From Micromonospora sp. WMMA1947 (lineage in GTDB: Bacteria; Actinomycetota; Actinomycetes; Mycobacteriales; Micromonosporaceae), in NCBI RefSeq assembly GCF_027497355.1, contig NZ_CP114909.1:3553001-3617000 (forward strand): DNA of 64,000 bases. The letters are read 5' to 3'. Shown in pieces: positions 33,205 to 40,960 of this stretch (position 1 is the stretch's first letter; each line of letters opens with the position of its first letter). The position numbers and the translations under genes were made by a program. The notes under the pieces are model-generated. The model worked only from the letters and a program-made list of their open reading frames with translations. It did no database searches and had not been told where the DNA came from.

Positions 33205-35394
33205 ATGGCGGAGTCAACCGACCCCCCCAAGGTTGTCGCGCCGCTGGAAGGCCACTCCAGCCGAGACGGTGACAGTCAGGTTGTCTTCAACTCGGTCAGC
33301 GGCGATGTCGGGGGGAACGTCGTCCAAGCTGGCGCCGTTCACATCCACAACCCCGATAAGCCAGCCACACCGGTACCTCGGCAACTCCCTGCCGATCCGG
33401 CACACTTCACCGGCCGAGACTCCGAGTTGGCGGAACTAGACGCGTTGCTGGAAATCGCATCGATCGGCTCGAAACCCGCAGTCCTGGTCAGTGCAGTCGC
33501 CGGCAGTGCTGGGATTGGAAAGACCGCACTCGCACTGCGGTGGGCGCACCGAGTCCGCGCCCGTTTCCCAGACGGCCAGCTCTATCTCAATCTCCGCGGG
33601 TACCACTCGCGATCGCCGATGACACCTCCGGAAGCCCTGGGTCAGCTCCTTCGTGCCTTGGGTGTCGCACCTAAGCAGGTGCCTCTGGACATCGACGAGC
33701 AAGCATCGCTGTACCGGTCCATCACCGCAGAGAAGACGGTCCTGATCATTCTCGACAACGTGGCACGGACGGAGCAGGTGGCCGAATTGCTACCTGGGTC
33801 GCCCCAGTCCTTCGTATTGGTGACTAGCCGCAGCCTACTCTCCGGCATTCAGGCGCTCCAAGGAGTCCACCGCATCCGGTTGGGACTCCTCAGCACCGAG
33901 GAGTCCATCGAGCTTCTGCGTAAAACGATCGGCCCGCAGTGGGTCAGCGCTGAACCGACGGCCGCACAGGAGTTGACACAGTTGTGCGGCAAACTCCCCC
34001 TCGCTCTTCGGATCGCCGCCCAGCGATTCACGGCGTCTCCCTACGACTCGCTTATGGAAGCTGTTTCGGAAATCCGAGAGCACAGGCTGGAGGCGCTCAG
34101 TAGCACCGATGACGATCGGGCATGCGTCAGAAGCGTGCTGTCCTGGTCCTATTCCGCGCTCCCCGACTCGAGCAAGGCGGCATTTGTGGTCCTCGGTCAG
34201 CACCCCGGTCCGGGATTCGATTTGTTGGCTGCCGCCGCGCTTCTCAATGTCAGCCTGACGCATGCGAGAAGTCAAATTTCCGCGCTCGTCGACCTTCATC
34301 TCCTGGAGCAGCCTCACCTGCGCCGTTATCGTTTCCACGACCTCGTCAGACTGTACGCGAGCGAGCTGAGCAAGGAAACCCTCGGCCCGGAGCGGGAAGA
34401 AAGTATCAAGCGCCTCGTTGGGTATTACCTGTACGTCAGTGCTGATGGCGATCGAATACTCAACGAGCACCGGAGGCGTCCCGAGATCGACGACCTCGCA
34501 CCGCCGTCCGAAGTGCCGGATTTCACCAACGCGCAGGACGTCCTGAACTGGTTCGAGCTTGAAAGGGTCAACTTGATGGCCATCACCAGGATGTCCGCCG
34601 AAAGTGGCCTGGACGATCTGGCTTGGCGCACTCCCCTCCTCGCCTTCACGTTCTTCCGTCTCCGGAGCCATTGGTCGGACTACGTCGAATGCCTCACCGC
34701 AGGACTGACAGCTGCCCGTCAATGCAGCAACGAGTTCGCCGAGGGATGGATCGAGAGCAACCTGGGAATCGCCGCGAAGGAACTCGGCGAGTATGACGTC
34801 GCACTCACCCACTTCACCAGGGCACTCGAGCTTAGACAACGCCTTGGCGACCCGTACGGAGAAGGCCAGACGCTTCATCATCTGGCTGCGGTATACGAGA
34901 AGGTGGGTCGGCTCGCAGAGTCCGAACAGGCGTTGATCGCGTCCCTCGATCTTCACCGGCGAACAGAGAACCGCTACTGCGAGGCAACGACGATGCATTG
35001 CCTCGGCGAGTTCTACCTCCGTCAGGGCCGACATCGCGAAGCGATCCTGAACGCCAGAAACTCCTTGTACCTGCACCAGGAAATCGACTACCCCTTCGGG
35101 CAAGGCCACGCATGGCACCTCATCGCAGCCGTGCACGAGACACTCGATGAGTTCAACATCGCCGCCGACTCCTACGAGCAGGCATTAGAATGCCGGCGAA
35201 AGATCGGTCACATCGTCGGACAGGCCGAAACGCTCGAACGTCTGGGACACGTGTACACCGCGGACGGCAAAACGGCGGCAGGGATTGTGGCGTGGGAGGA
35301 GTCCTTATCGCTGTATGAGCAGCTCGGGGACATCCGAAGCCCGGAGCTTCGTCAGCTGCTCGGCCGGCACCAGAGCCAGTCAGCCGCCGGCTGA
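33205..35394 (+). CDS. NB-ARC/TPR (NLR-like) protein with N-terminal amyloid-like motif
   Basis: A 729-residue protein from ATG 33205 (GAGGAG upstream). Residues 28-48 hold a short motif, NSVSGDVGGNVVQAG followed by AVHIH, which resembles RHIM-like bacterial amyloid signalling motifs. Residues about 65-350 are an NB-ARC ATPase with P-loop GSAGIGKT (100-107), Walker B LIILDN and GKLPLALRI (GLPLA motif). A winged-helix region with RYRFHDLVRLYA follows, then TPR repeats (about 430-729). There is no SARP/BTAD DNA-binding domain, so it is not an AfsR-type activator. Two TTA codons (35185, 35305) suggest bldA-dependent translation. The next gene carries the same motif; the likely role is ligand-triggered oligomerisation and templating of that partner. 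Confidence 0.88.
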   Translation: MAESTDPPKVVAPLEGHSSRDGDSQVVFNSVSGDVGGNVVQAGAVHIHNPDKPATPVPRQLPADPAHFTGRDSELAELDALLEIASIGSKPAVLVSAVAGSAGIGKTALALRWAHRVRARFPDGQLYLNLRGYHSRSPMTPPEALGQLLRALGVAPKQVPLDIDEQASLYRSITAEKTVLIILDNVARTEQVAELLPGSPQSFVLVTSRSLLSGIQALQGVHRIRLGLLSTEESIELLRKTIGPQWVSAEPTAAQELTQLCGKLPLALRIAAQRFTASPYDSLMEAVSEIREHRLEALSSTDDDRACVRSVLSWSYSALPDSSKAAFVVLGQHPGPGFDLLAAAALLNVSLTHARSQISALVDLHLLEQPHLRRYRFHDLVRLYASELSKETLGPEREESIKRLVGYYLYVSADGDRILNEHRRRPEIDDLAPPSEVPDFTNAQDVLNWFELERVNLMAITRMSAESGLDDLAWRTPLLAFTFFRLRSHWSDYVECLTAGLTAARQCSNEFAEGWIESNLGIAAKELGEYDVALTHFTRALELRQRLGDPYGEGQTLHHLAAVYEKVGRLAESEQALIASLDLHRRTENRYCEATTMHCLGEFYLRQGRHREAILNARNSLYLHQEIDYPFGQGHAWHLIAAVHETLDEFNIAADSYEQALECRRKIGHIVGQAETLERLGHVYTADGKTAAGIVAWEESLSLYEQLGDIRSPELRQLLGRHQSQSAAG

Positions 35395-35426
35395 GCCGCC
35401 GAATCGATCGAGTCAGGAGGTGACGA

Positions 35427-35840
35427 ATGGATCCGATCAGCTTGGCCATCGCCGCAGGGATTGCCACTAAGGGAACCGAAATCGCTGTCGGCCGGGGGGC
35501 CGAAAAGTGGAGCCAACTGGTCGCGGCGGTACGGAAGAGGCTCATTGGCGATCTAGATGGATCCGCGCTTCTGGCGAAGGCCGAGAGTGAAGGCCTTTCC
35601 TCGCCCGAAATCGATCTGCTCGCCAAGCTCATCGATTCGGCGCAATCCGAAGACGCCACTTTTCAGAGCACGCTCCAGGAAAACTGGGGACAGCTGGTCC
35701 AGGTGCAGCACTCCGACGAGCGGGTCACCAATATCATGTCGGGCAAGGCAGGCGGCCACGTCGTCCAGGCCGGCGAGATTTCGGGCGGGCTCTCGATGGG
35801 TGAGGTGCACGGTGAACCGGCGACTAGAGATCAAGGATAA
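35427..35840 (+). CDS. Small helical partner protein with C-terminal amyloid-like motif
   Basis: A 137-residue protein starting ATG 35427 (AGGAGG upstream), 32 bp after the NLR gene. Residues 1-95 are predicted helical: an amphipathic start (MDPISLAIAAGIATKGTEIA) then WSQLVAAVRKRL and LLAKLIDSAQ helices. Residues 102-121 contain NIMSGKAGGHVVQAG followed by EISGG, nearly the same as NLR residues 29-43. I recognise the N-terminal pattern from actinobacterial genes beside NB-ARC proteins, and it may be a membrane-disrupting (Bell-like) effector domain; that part is inference. No signal peptide. Confidence 0.8.
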   Translation: MDPISLAIAAGIATKGTEIAVGRGAEKWSQLVAAVRKRLIGDLDGSALLAKAESEGLSSPEIDLLAKLIDSAQSEDATFQSTLQENWGQLVQVQHSDERVTNIMSGKAGGHVVQAGEISGGLSMGEVHGEPATRDQG

Positions 35841-36023
35841 GCCGTGGACTCTTTTGCTTGCGATTCGCTGATGAATGTGGTTTTTTAACCCGCTAGATCA
35901 CATCGACAAACTTTGCATCGACCGAATCGGAAAGAGTGAACGTTCTGTCTCAAGTGGTTCCAAGCCTGCGGGCACGAACGGCGGAGTTTCAGTTGGAAGG
36001 GCGCACTCAGCCGGTCGGCCGGC

Positions 36024-36356
36024 TCACTCGTTCCGTAGCGGCGGGGGAAGCGGCGCCTCTCCCTTCAGCGCCATCTCGGCCAGCTCGATGCGTTCCGGAT
36101 GGAGGACGGCGTCGCGGAGCGGGTGGCTCGGCACGTTGATGCACCGCTGACCCGCCACCGCCTCGCAGACCGGGCACTGGAGGAACAGCCCGCACTGCGG
36201 CACCAACTCGCTGCCCTGGGCCAGCGCACCCCGGCCGATCTTGACGATCGCCCGGTAGAGGTCGTCGTCCTGATGCCGGGCGGCGGCGGCTGCCACCTCC
36301 CGCATGCCCTCCCAGAACAGCTCTGCGGCCATCGGCTCGTCAATGTCGATACGCAC
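36024..36356 (-). CDS. Hypothetical protein with CPxC...C...H zinc-binding motif
   Basis: About 110 residues from GTG 36356 (ATG 36332 is an alternative). The C-terminal half has LQCPVCEAVAGQRC...H-x3-R, the small zinc-finger pattern frequent in actinobacterial and actinophage proteins; residues 1-60 are helical and acidic. No function can be assigned. The 183 bp between it and the effector gene show nothing else recognisable. Confidence 0.6.
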   Translation of the reverse strand: MRIDIDEPMAAELFWEGMREVAAAAARHQDDDLYRAIVKIGRGALAQGSELVPQCGLFLQCPVCEAVAGQRCINVPSHPLRDAVLHPERIELAEMALKGEAPLPPPLRNE

Positions 36357-36416
36357 GGTCGGGAATACCCGCCCTGGGCGTGATGGAACATCTCCCTCCA
36401 GACTTGCGATGATCGA

Positions 36417-36813
36417 GTGGTGACCTCCTACGTGTCCCACACCACCGTGGACTGTGCCGACGCCTATGCCCTGTCCCGCTGGTGGGCAGGCGTTCTCGAC
36501 TACCGCGAGGACCCGGACGACCCGAACGAGCCGGGCCACGAGGAGTGCATGATCTACTCGCGGGACGGGCGGCATCGGCTGCTGTTCATCGAGGTGCCGG
36601 ACGCGAAGCAGGTCAAGAACCGTATCCACCTCGACGCGCCCCGCCGAGGGGACGCGCGACGAGGAGCTGGCCCGGCTGACCGGGCTGGGCGCGGCAGTGG
36701 TGGCCGACCGGCGGGAGACCGACGGCACCGGCTGGGTGGTGCTCGCCGACCCGGAGGGCAACGAGTTCTGCATCCTCCGCAGCGACGCCGAGGTGGCCGC
36801 CACCCGAGCCTGA
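36417..36813 (+). pseudogene. VOC/glyoxalase-like gene with a one-base insertion
   Basis: From GTG 36417 the protein is a normal VOC N-terminal half (VSHTTVDCADAYALSRWWAG, RLLFIEVPDAKQVKNRIHLDAP). After CCCC at 36639-36642 the frame shifts; removing one C restores AEGTRDEELARL, then GWVVLADPEGNEFCIL and a stop at 36811-36813, the complete family C-terminus (about 131 residues). As written, the shifted frame reads on into the dehydratase gene, which is an artefact, not a fusion. Either a real lesion or a homopolymer sequencing error. Confidence 0.8.
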
Positions 36814-36848
36814 CCGCGACCGAACGGCCGCCCTCAGCTCCAGCCATC

Positions 36849-36917
36849 GATCTTGCAGTTGTGGCACCTCCCGAACTTCGCGAACAGGGGTGTTCTGGGC
36901 GCCACAACTCCAAGATC
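36849..36917. repeat. GATCTTGC-type intergenic palindrome, copy C
   Basis: Arms GATCTTGCAGTTGTGGC (36849-36865) and GCCACAACTCCAAGATC (36901-36917) match at 16 of 17 positions with a 35-nt loop. It is the best-paired of three copies. It lies between the VOC gene and the dehydratase gene; GACGAGCGTGGGC-like direct repeats follow to about 36990. Confidence 0.85.
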
Positions 36918-37019
36918 GACGAGCGCGGGCGACGAGCGTGGGCCGCGAGGGCACGGGCGACGAGCGTGGGCGGCGGCGGGGACGAGCGCGGGTGCCAGGG
37001 GCCGGTGTGGCACGCTGCG

Positions 37020-37979
37020 GTGGTGATCGAGCTTGCGGACATCGAGGCGGCCGCCGACCGGATCGCCGACGTCGTGGTGCACACCCCGACCCTGCCCAGC
37101 CCGGGACTGACCGAGCTGCTCGGCGTACCGGTCACCGCCAAGTTGGAGCTGCTGCAACGTACCGGATCGTTCAAGGCCCGGGGCGCGGCGGCGAAGCTGC
37201 TCGCGCTCGACGACGCGGAGCGGGCGGCCGGGGTCGTCGCGGTCAGCGGCGGCAACCACGGCATCGCGGTCGCGGTGATGGCCGGCGCGCTCGGGGTGGC
37301 GGCGACTGTGGTGATGCCGCGCACCGCGCCCGCCCGCGCGGTCGAGGTGGCCCGTGCGGCCGGGGCCGACGTGCGGCTGACCGAGGACATGGCGGGCGCG
37401 TTCGCGCTGATGAACCGGCTGCGGGACGAGGGCGTGACGCTGCTGCACCCGTTCGACGACCCGATCGTGCTCGCCGGGCAGGGCACCGTCGGGCTGGAAC
37501 TGGCCGACGACGCCGGTGAGCTGACCGACGTGCTGGTCAGCATCGGCGGGGGCGCGCTGATCTCGGGTGTGGCGGCCGCGCTGCGGGCGCGCCGGCCGGG
37601 GGTACGCGTCTGGGGCGTGGAGACCGAGGGCGCGCAGGCGATGTCGCAGGCGATCGCGAAGGGCGGGCCGGTCGAGGTGCCGTTGTCGTCGATCGTCACC
37701 ACGCTCAGCGCGCCGACCGTCTCGCAGCTCACCTACGACCATGTGACCGCGCTGGTCAGTGACGTCCTCGTGGTCTCCGACGCCGAGGCGGTGCGGGGCA
37801 CGCTCGAGCTGGCCGAGCACGCCAAGGTGTGGGCCGAGCCGGCCGCCGGGTGTCTGCTGCCCGCCGCCCGCCGGGTGATCGAGCGGGTGGGCGGCGACGC
37901 CCGGATCGGCCTGGTGGTCTGCGGCGGCAACGCCACCGTGACCGACGTGACCGCGTGGGCCGGCCGCTTCGGCATCTGA
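37020..37979 (+). CDS. PLP-dependent threonine/serine dehydratase-like enzyme
   Basis: A protein of about 319 residues of fold-type II. The PLP lysine is in TGSFKARGA (about residue 52), the substrate loop is SGGNHG and the phosphate-binding loop SIGGGALISG (about 180). It should deaminate threonine or serine (or racemise serine) in the cytoplasm. There is no C-terminal ACT domain, so it is the catabolic or racemase-like rather than the feedback-controlled biosynthetic type. Start is GTG 37020 or 37023; no clear RBS. Confidence 0.88.
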   Translation: MVIELADIEAAADRIADVVVHTPTLPSPGLTELLGVPVTAKLELLQRTGSFKARGAAAKLLALDDAERAAGVVAVSGGNHGIAVAVMAGALGVAATVVMPRTAPARAVEVARAAGADVRLTEDMAGAFALMNRLRDEGVTLLHPFDDPIVLAGQGTVGLELADDAGELTDVLVSIGGGALISGVAAALRARRPGVRVWGVETEGAQAMSQAIAKGGPVEVPLSSIVTTLSAPTVSQLTYDHVTALVSDVLVVSDAEAVRGTLELAEHAKVWAEPAAGCLLPAARRVIERVGGDARIGLVVCGGNATVTDVTAWAGRFGI

Positions 37980-38068
37980 CGCGCCGCGCCGCACGAGCCG
38001 GACAACCCCGGGGTACGCCGGCCGCCTCCGGTCCGGACGGGTGGGACCGGGTGGACGACCGGCGTACG

Positions 38069-38554
38069 TCAGGACGTGGCCGGGCTGACGCCGTCGAGCA
38101 GTTCGGCGAGCTTGGCCGCGGTGGCCGGGGCGTGCAGGTGCAGCCGCGCCACGTTGATGCTGTCCGTGCCGATCACGGCGAGCAGCGCCTGCCCGTTGAT
38201 CGCGTACACGCTGAGGTAGCCGCCCGCGTTGCGCACCGTGGACTGCTGGAAGTCGCCCTGTCCGAGCCGGATCCCGACCTGACGGCCGAGCCCGTACGTG
38301 GTGGCGGCGAGCGCGGCCAGGTCGTCCGGGTCGGCGCCGTTCTGCAGGTTGTGCGTGACGAGCAGGCCGTCGACGCCGCCGAGGACGCAGCCGTGCACGC
38401 CGGGGATCTGCAGCCGCAGCGCGGACAGTTCCTGTGCGATGGCCGGGTACGGCAGCGCCGGGTTGCCGGCGAGTGAGGGGGGAAGCGCGCGTGGTGGCGG
38501 CAGGGTGCCGGTCTGGGCGCGCGCACGGCGGGGGAGGTCGTCCACCCGGCTCAC
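38069..38554 (-). CDS. Roadblock/LC7-like protein A
   Basis: A 161-residue protein with a Pro-rich N-tail (about 1-40) and a roadblock-type domain: IPGVHGCVLGGVDGLLVTHNLQNGADPDDLAALAATTYGLGRQV, then strands STVRNAGGYLSVYAINGQALLAVIG. Such proteins regulate small GTPases and occur in actinobacterial conservons. GTG 38554 overlaps the stop of the second roadblock gene (GTGA). No GTPase gene is adjacent. Confidence 0.75.
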   Translation of the reverse strand: MSRVDDLPRRARAQTGTLPPPRALPPSLAGNPALPYPAIAQELSALRLQIPGVHGCVLGGVDGLLVTHNLQNGADPDDLAALAATTYGLGRQVGIRLGQGDFQQSTVRNAGGYLSVYAINGQALLAVIGTDSINVARLHLHAPATAAKLAELLDGVSPATS

Positions 38555-38922
38555 AGTTCCAGGCTCTCCTCGATCATGCGCAGTTGGTGCCGCGCCATCG
38601 CGAGGTTGGCCCGGCTCTTGCTCACCATCAGGTAGAGGAACAGGCCCTTGCCGGTGCGGTTGCTCAGCGGGCGGATCAGGTGGTACTGGCTGCCGAGCGT
38701 GATCAGGATGTCCTCGATCTCGTCGTCGAGCTTGAGCATCTCGATGGTGCGCAGCTTGGCGCGTACGACATCGGTGTTGCCGGCGGCGGCGACCGTCAGG
38801 TCGATCTCGCCGGTGCCCCCTGCGACGCCGAGTGTCATGCCACTTGTGTAGTCGACGAGCGCGGCTCCGATCGCACCGTCGATGTCCATCGCGTTCTTCA
38901 GCGCGATGTCAAGGTTGCCCAC
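38551..38922 (-). CDS. Roadblock/LC7-like protein B
   Basis: A 123-residue protein starting GTG 38922 with GGGGAGAG upstream. NLDIALKNAMDIDGAIGAALVDYTSGMTLG and the later LITLGSQYHLIRPL...GLFLYLMVSKSRANLAMARHQL segments match a conserved actinobacterial roadblock-like protein. Translationally coupled to protein A, so the two probably form a heterodimer. Role unknown. Confidence 0.75.
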   Translation of the reverse strand: MGNLDIALKNAMDIDGAIGAALVDYTSGMTLGVAGGTGEIDLTVAAAGNTDVVRAKLRTIEMLKLDDEIEDILITLGSQYHLIRPLSNRTGKGLFLYLMVSKSRANLAMARHQLRMIEESLEL

Positions 38923-39157
38923 GATTTTCTCTCCCCAGCTCGGGCCGCTGTCCGCTGAAAGCGCGACAGCGGATTCGTCCGTCGAGGCTCGCATATGGAG
39001 GCGTGAGGTGCACACGGACCGCCGGTGATCCACCTGAGCGGGCCCTCCGGACGGGCCACCGGTCCCGCGGGAGGGACCACGCCGTCCACCGCCGATCGCC
39101 GTCCGTCCCGGAAAGACGGTGCATCCATGCTATGTAGAGATCCGATAGAGTGAGCCA

Positions 39158-39484
39158 GTGCGACTGACCATTCCGGTGGCGAAGGTGCTCTCGGCGCTGC
39201 TCGCCGAGCCCGGGGCGCCGCGCTACGGCCTCGACCTGATGCGGCTCACCGGCCTGCCCAGCGGGACGCTCTACCCGGTGCTGCACCGCCTCCAGGATGC
39301 CGGCTGGCTCGCCGCCGACTGGGAGGACGTCGACCCGGTCACCGCCGGCCGCCCGGCCCGCCGCTACTACCGCCTCACCGGCGAGGGCACCCGGTCGGCC
39401 CGGCTGGCGCTGGCCGAGCTGCGTGCCCTCGTACCCTCCGAACGGGCCGGCGGCGCGGACCCGGCCGGGGTGCCGGCGTGGTGA
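39158..39484 (+). CDS. PadR-family transcriptional regulator
   Basis: A 108-residue PadR protein: winged HTH with GLDLMRLTGLPSGTLYPVLHRLQDAGWL (about residues 24-55) and wing PARRYYRLTGEG. It lacks the long C-terminal dimer domain of larger PadR proteins. TATGTAGAGATCCGATAGAG at 39131-39150, just before the GTG start, may be its own operator. The coupled downstream membrane protein is the probable target. Confidence 0.88.
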   Translation: MRLTIPVAKVLSALLAEPGAPRYGLDLMRLTGLPSGTLYPVLHRLQDAGWLAADWEDVDPVTAGRPARRYYRLTGEGTRSARLALAELRALVPSERAGGADPAGVPAW

Positions 39485-40443
39485 TCCGGCGGGTAGCGGC
39501 GCTGCTGCTGCGGGTCGCGGTGCGCCGGTGGCCGGCGGAGCTGCGCGCCGACCTGGCCCGCGAGTGGGACGCCGAGCTGCACGAGCTGGCCCGCACCGGG
39601 CAGCGGTGGGGGATGGTCCGGTTCGCCGCGAGCCTGGCGGCGCGCCTGGCGGCCACGCCACTGACCGGGCGGGCCGGGGCGCGGCGGCTGGGGCGTACCG
39701 CAGGGGTGTTGCTGCTCGCGCCGCCGGCCTGCGTCGCGGTCCTCGTGGTGGCGGCCGTGGTGATGGGCCTGGCCCGCGGGTGGCTGGAGATGCGCGTGCC
39801 GTGGGCCGTCGCCGCGCAGCTGCCGGCCTGGTCGGCGCTCACCGCGCTGCTCGGCGTCGCGCTCGCGCTCGTCGTCGCCCGGGCCGCGCGCCGGACCGTA
39901 CGCGTGGGGGCGCTGCCCACCGCGCTCGGCGTGGTGCTGCCGATCGCCGCGACGGTGACCGCGTCGCTCGCGCTGTTCGCCGCCCGGGGCGAGAGCCGCG
40001 TCTGGGAGAGCGTGCCCGGGCTGCTGCTCTGGCTGGCGCTGCTGACGGCGGCGCTCTGGACTGCCGGGGTCCTGGCGCGCCGGGGCCGGGTCCGGGCCGC
40101 GTGGTTGACGGGGCTGCTCGGCGCGCTGGTGGCGGCCGACGCGGCGGTGGTGCTCGCGGTGGTCACCTCGATCCCGGCCACCGCGCCGGTGGCGGACGGC
40201 CTGCCGCCGGACGCGGTGGACCGGATCTCCGCGCCGCTCTGGCTGTTCACCTGCTGGACCGACTCGTCGTTCGGGCTGCCCCGGCCGACCGAGTGGGAAC
40301 GGTTCCTCATCACCGACCGGGTGCGCGTCGAGCCGATGTTCCACCTGGCCTGCACGCCCTACGCCCTGGCGTACGCGATCGGGGCGGCCCGCCCGGCGCC
40401 GGCCGCCGCGCCCGGTCCGGAGCCCGTCCCGGCGCCCGCCTGA
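39478..40443 (+). CDS. Membrane protein co-encoded with PadR
   Basis: A 321-residue protein that begins with a cytoplasmic helical region (RWPAELRADLAREWDAELHEL, typical of PadR-linked permease-like proteins) and continues with about seven membrane helices. It overlaps the PadR gene by 7 bp. The C-terminal A/P-rich tail has no domain. Function unknown; similar PadR partners are implicated in membrane stress or antibiotic response, which is only inference here. Confidence 0.75.
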   Translation: MVIRRVAALLLRVAVRRWPAELRADLAREWDAELHELARTGQRWGMVRFAASLAARLAATPLTGRAGARRLGRTAGVLLLAPPACVAVLVVAAVVMGLARGWLEMRVPWAVAAQLPAWSALTALLGVALALVVARAARRTVRVGALPTALGVVLPIAATVTASLALFAARGESRVWESVPGLLLWLALLTAALWTAGVLARRGRVRAAWLTGLLGALVAADAAVVLAVVTSIPATAPVADGLPPDAVDRISAPLWLFTCWTDSSFGLPRPTEWERFLITDRVRVEPMFHLACTPYALAYAIGAARPAPAAAPGPEPVPAPA

Positions 40444-40469
40444 GGGTCGGGCGTCCCCGCTCAGCACCC

Positions 40470-40499
40470 GGCCGGCCCGCTCGTGGTGCCGGGCCGGCC
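40470..40499 (+). terminator. GC hairpin after the PadR operon
   Basis: GGCCGGCCC (40470-40478) pairs perfectly with GGGCCGGCC (40491-40499) across a 12-nt loop, 26 bp after the stop. No T-run. The rest of the 236-bp gap to 40680 shows nothing recognisable. Confidence 0.5.
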
Positions 40500-40679
40500 C
40501 GGCGTCGGCCCGCGCCTCGGATGGCTCCGGGGACGGGCCGTTCGGACGAGCGGAGGCATCTGTCGGGTGTTCCGCCGTTCCCCGCCGCAACCGCCGCGAC
40601 CAGGTCTAATGTGGAGAAGGCCGTGACTATTTGTGCCGTTCCGGTGGCGGCCGGGCGGTTCCGGGTGCACAGTGATCGC

Positions 40680-40883
40680 ATGAGCGACGACGGAAGTGGT
40701 GGGCACTACTACTGGTGCACGCGACACCACCGGGTCGAGACCGATGCCGACGTGTGTCCCGCGCGGCACGTTCTCGGACCGTACGCCTCAGCCGCCGACG
40801 CGGACAACGCCCTGCAGACCGTGCGGGAGCGGAACGACGCGTGGGACGCCGAGGACGCCCGTTGGGCCGGGGAGGGCCGCTAG
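40680..40883 (+). CDS. Small conserved actinobacterial protein
   Basis: A 67-residue hydrophilic protein (HYYWCTRHHRVE...CPARHVLGPYASAADADNALQTVRERNDAWDAED). The LGPY...A..AL pattern recalls a SPOR-like half and recurs in actinobacterial hypothetical proteins. Two Cys and several His near the N-terminus could bind metal. Function unknown. Confidence 0.65.
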   Translation: MSDDGSGGHYYWCTRHHRVETDADVCPARHVLGPYASAADADNALQTVRERNDAWDAEDARWAGEGR

Positions 40884-40960
40884 ACGGCGCGGGAGGGCCC
40901 GCGTCGAGGTGATCCGTGCTCCGCGAGGGCGAGAGCACGTCCCCAGGAAAGGGAACCGAG

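Noticed and set aside
33205..35394. AfsR/SARP-type activator of a biosynthetic gene cluster.
   Set aside because: There is no N-terminal OmpR-like/BTAD DNA-binding domain and no biosynthetic genes nearby; only the NB-ARC/TPR part is shared.
36417..37979. A 520-codon open frame joining a glyoxalase-like N-terminus to a threonine dehydratase.
   Set aside because: The VOC C-terminus continues in another frame and ends at 36813, and a palindromic repeat separates the genes; the join is due to a one-base insertion.
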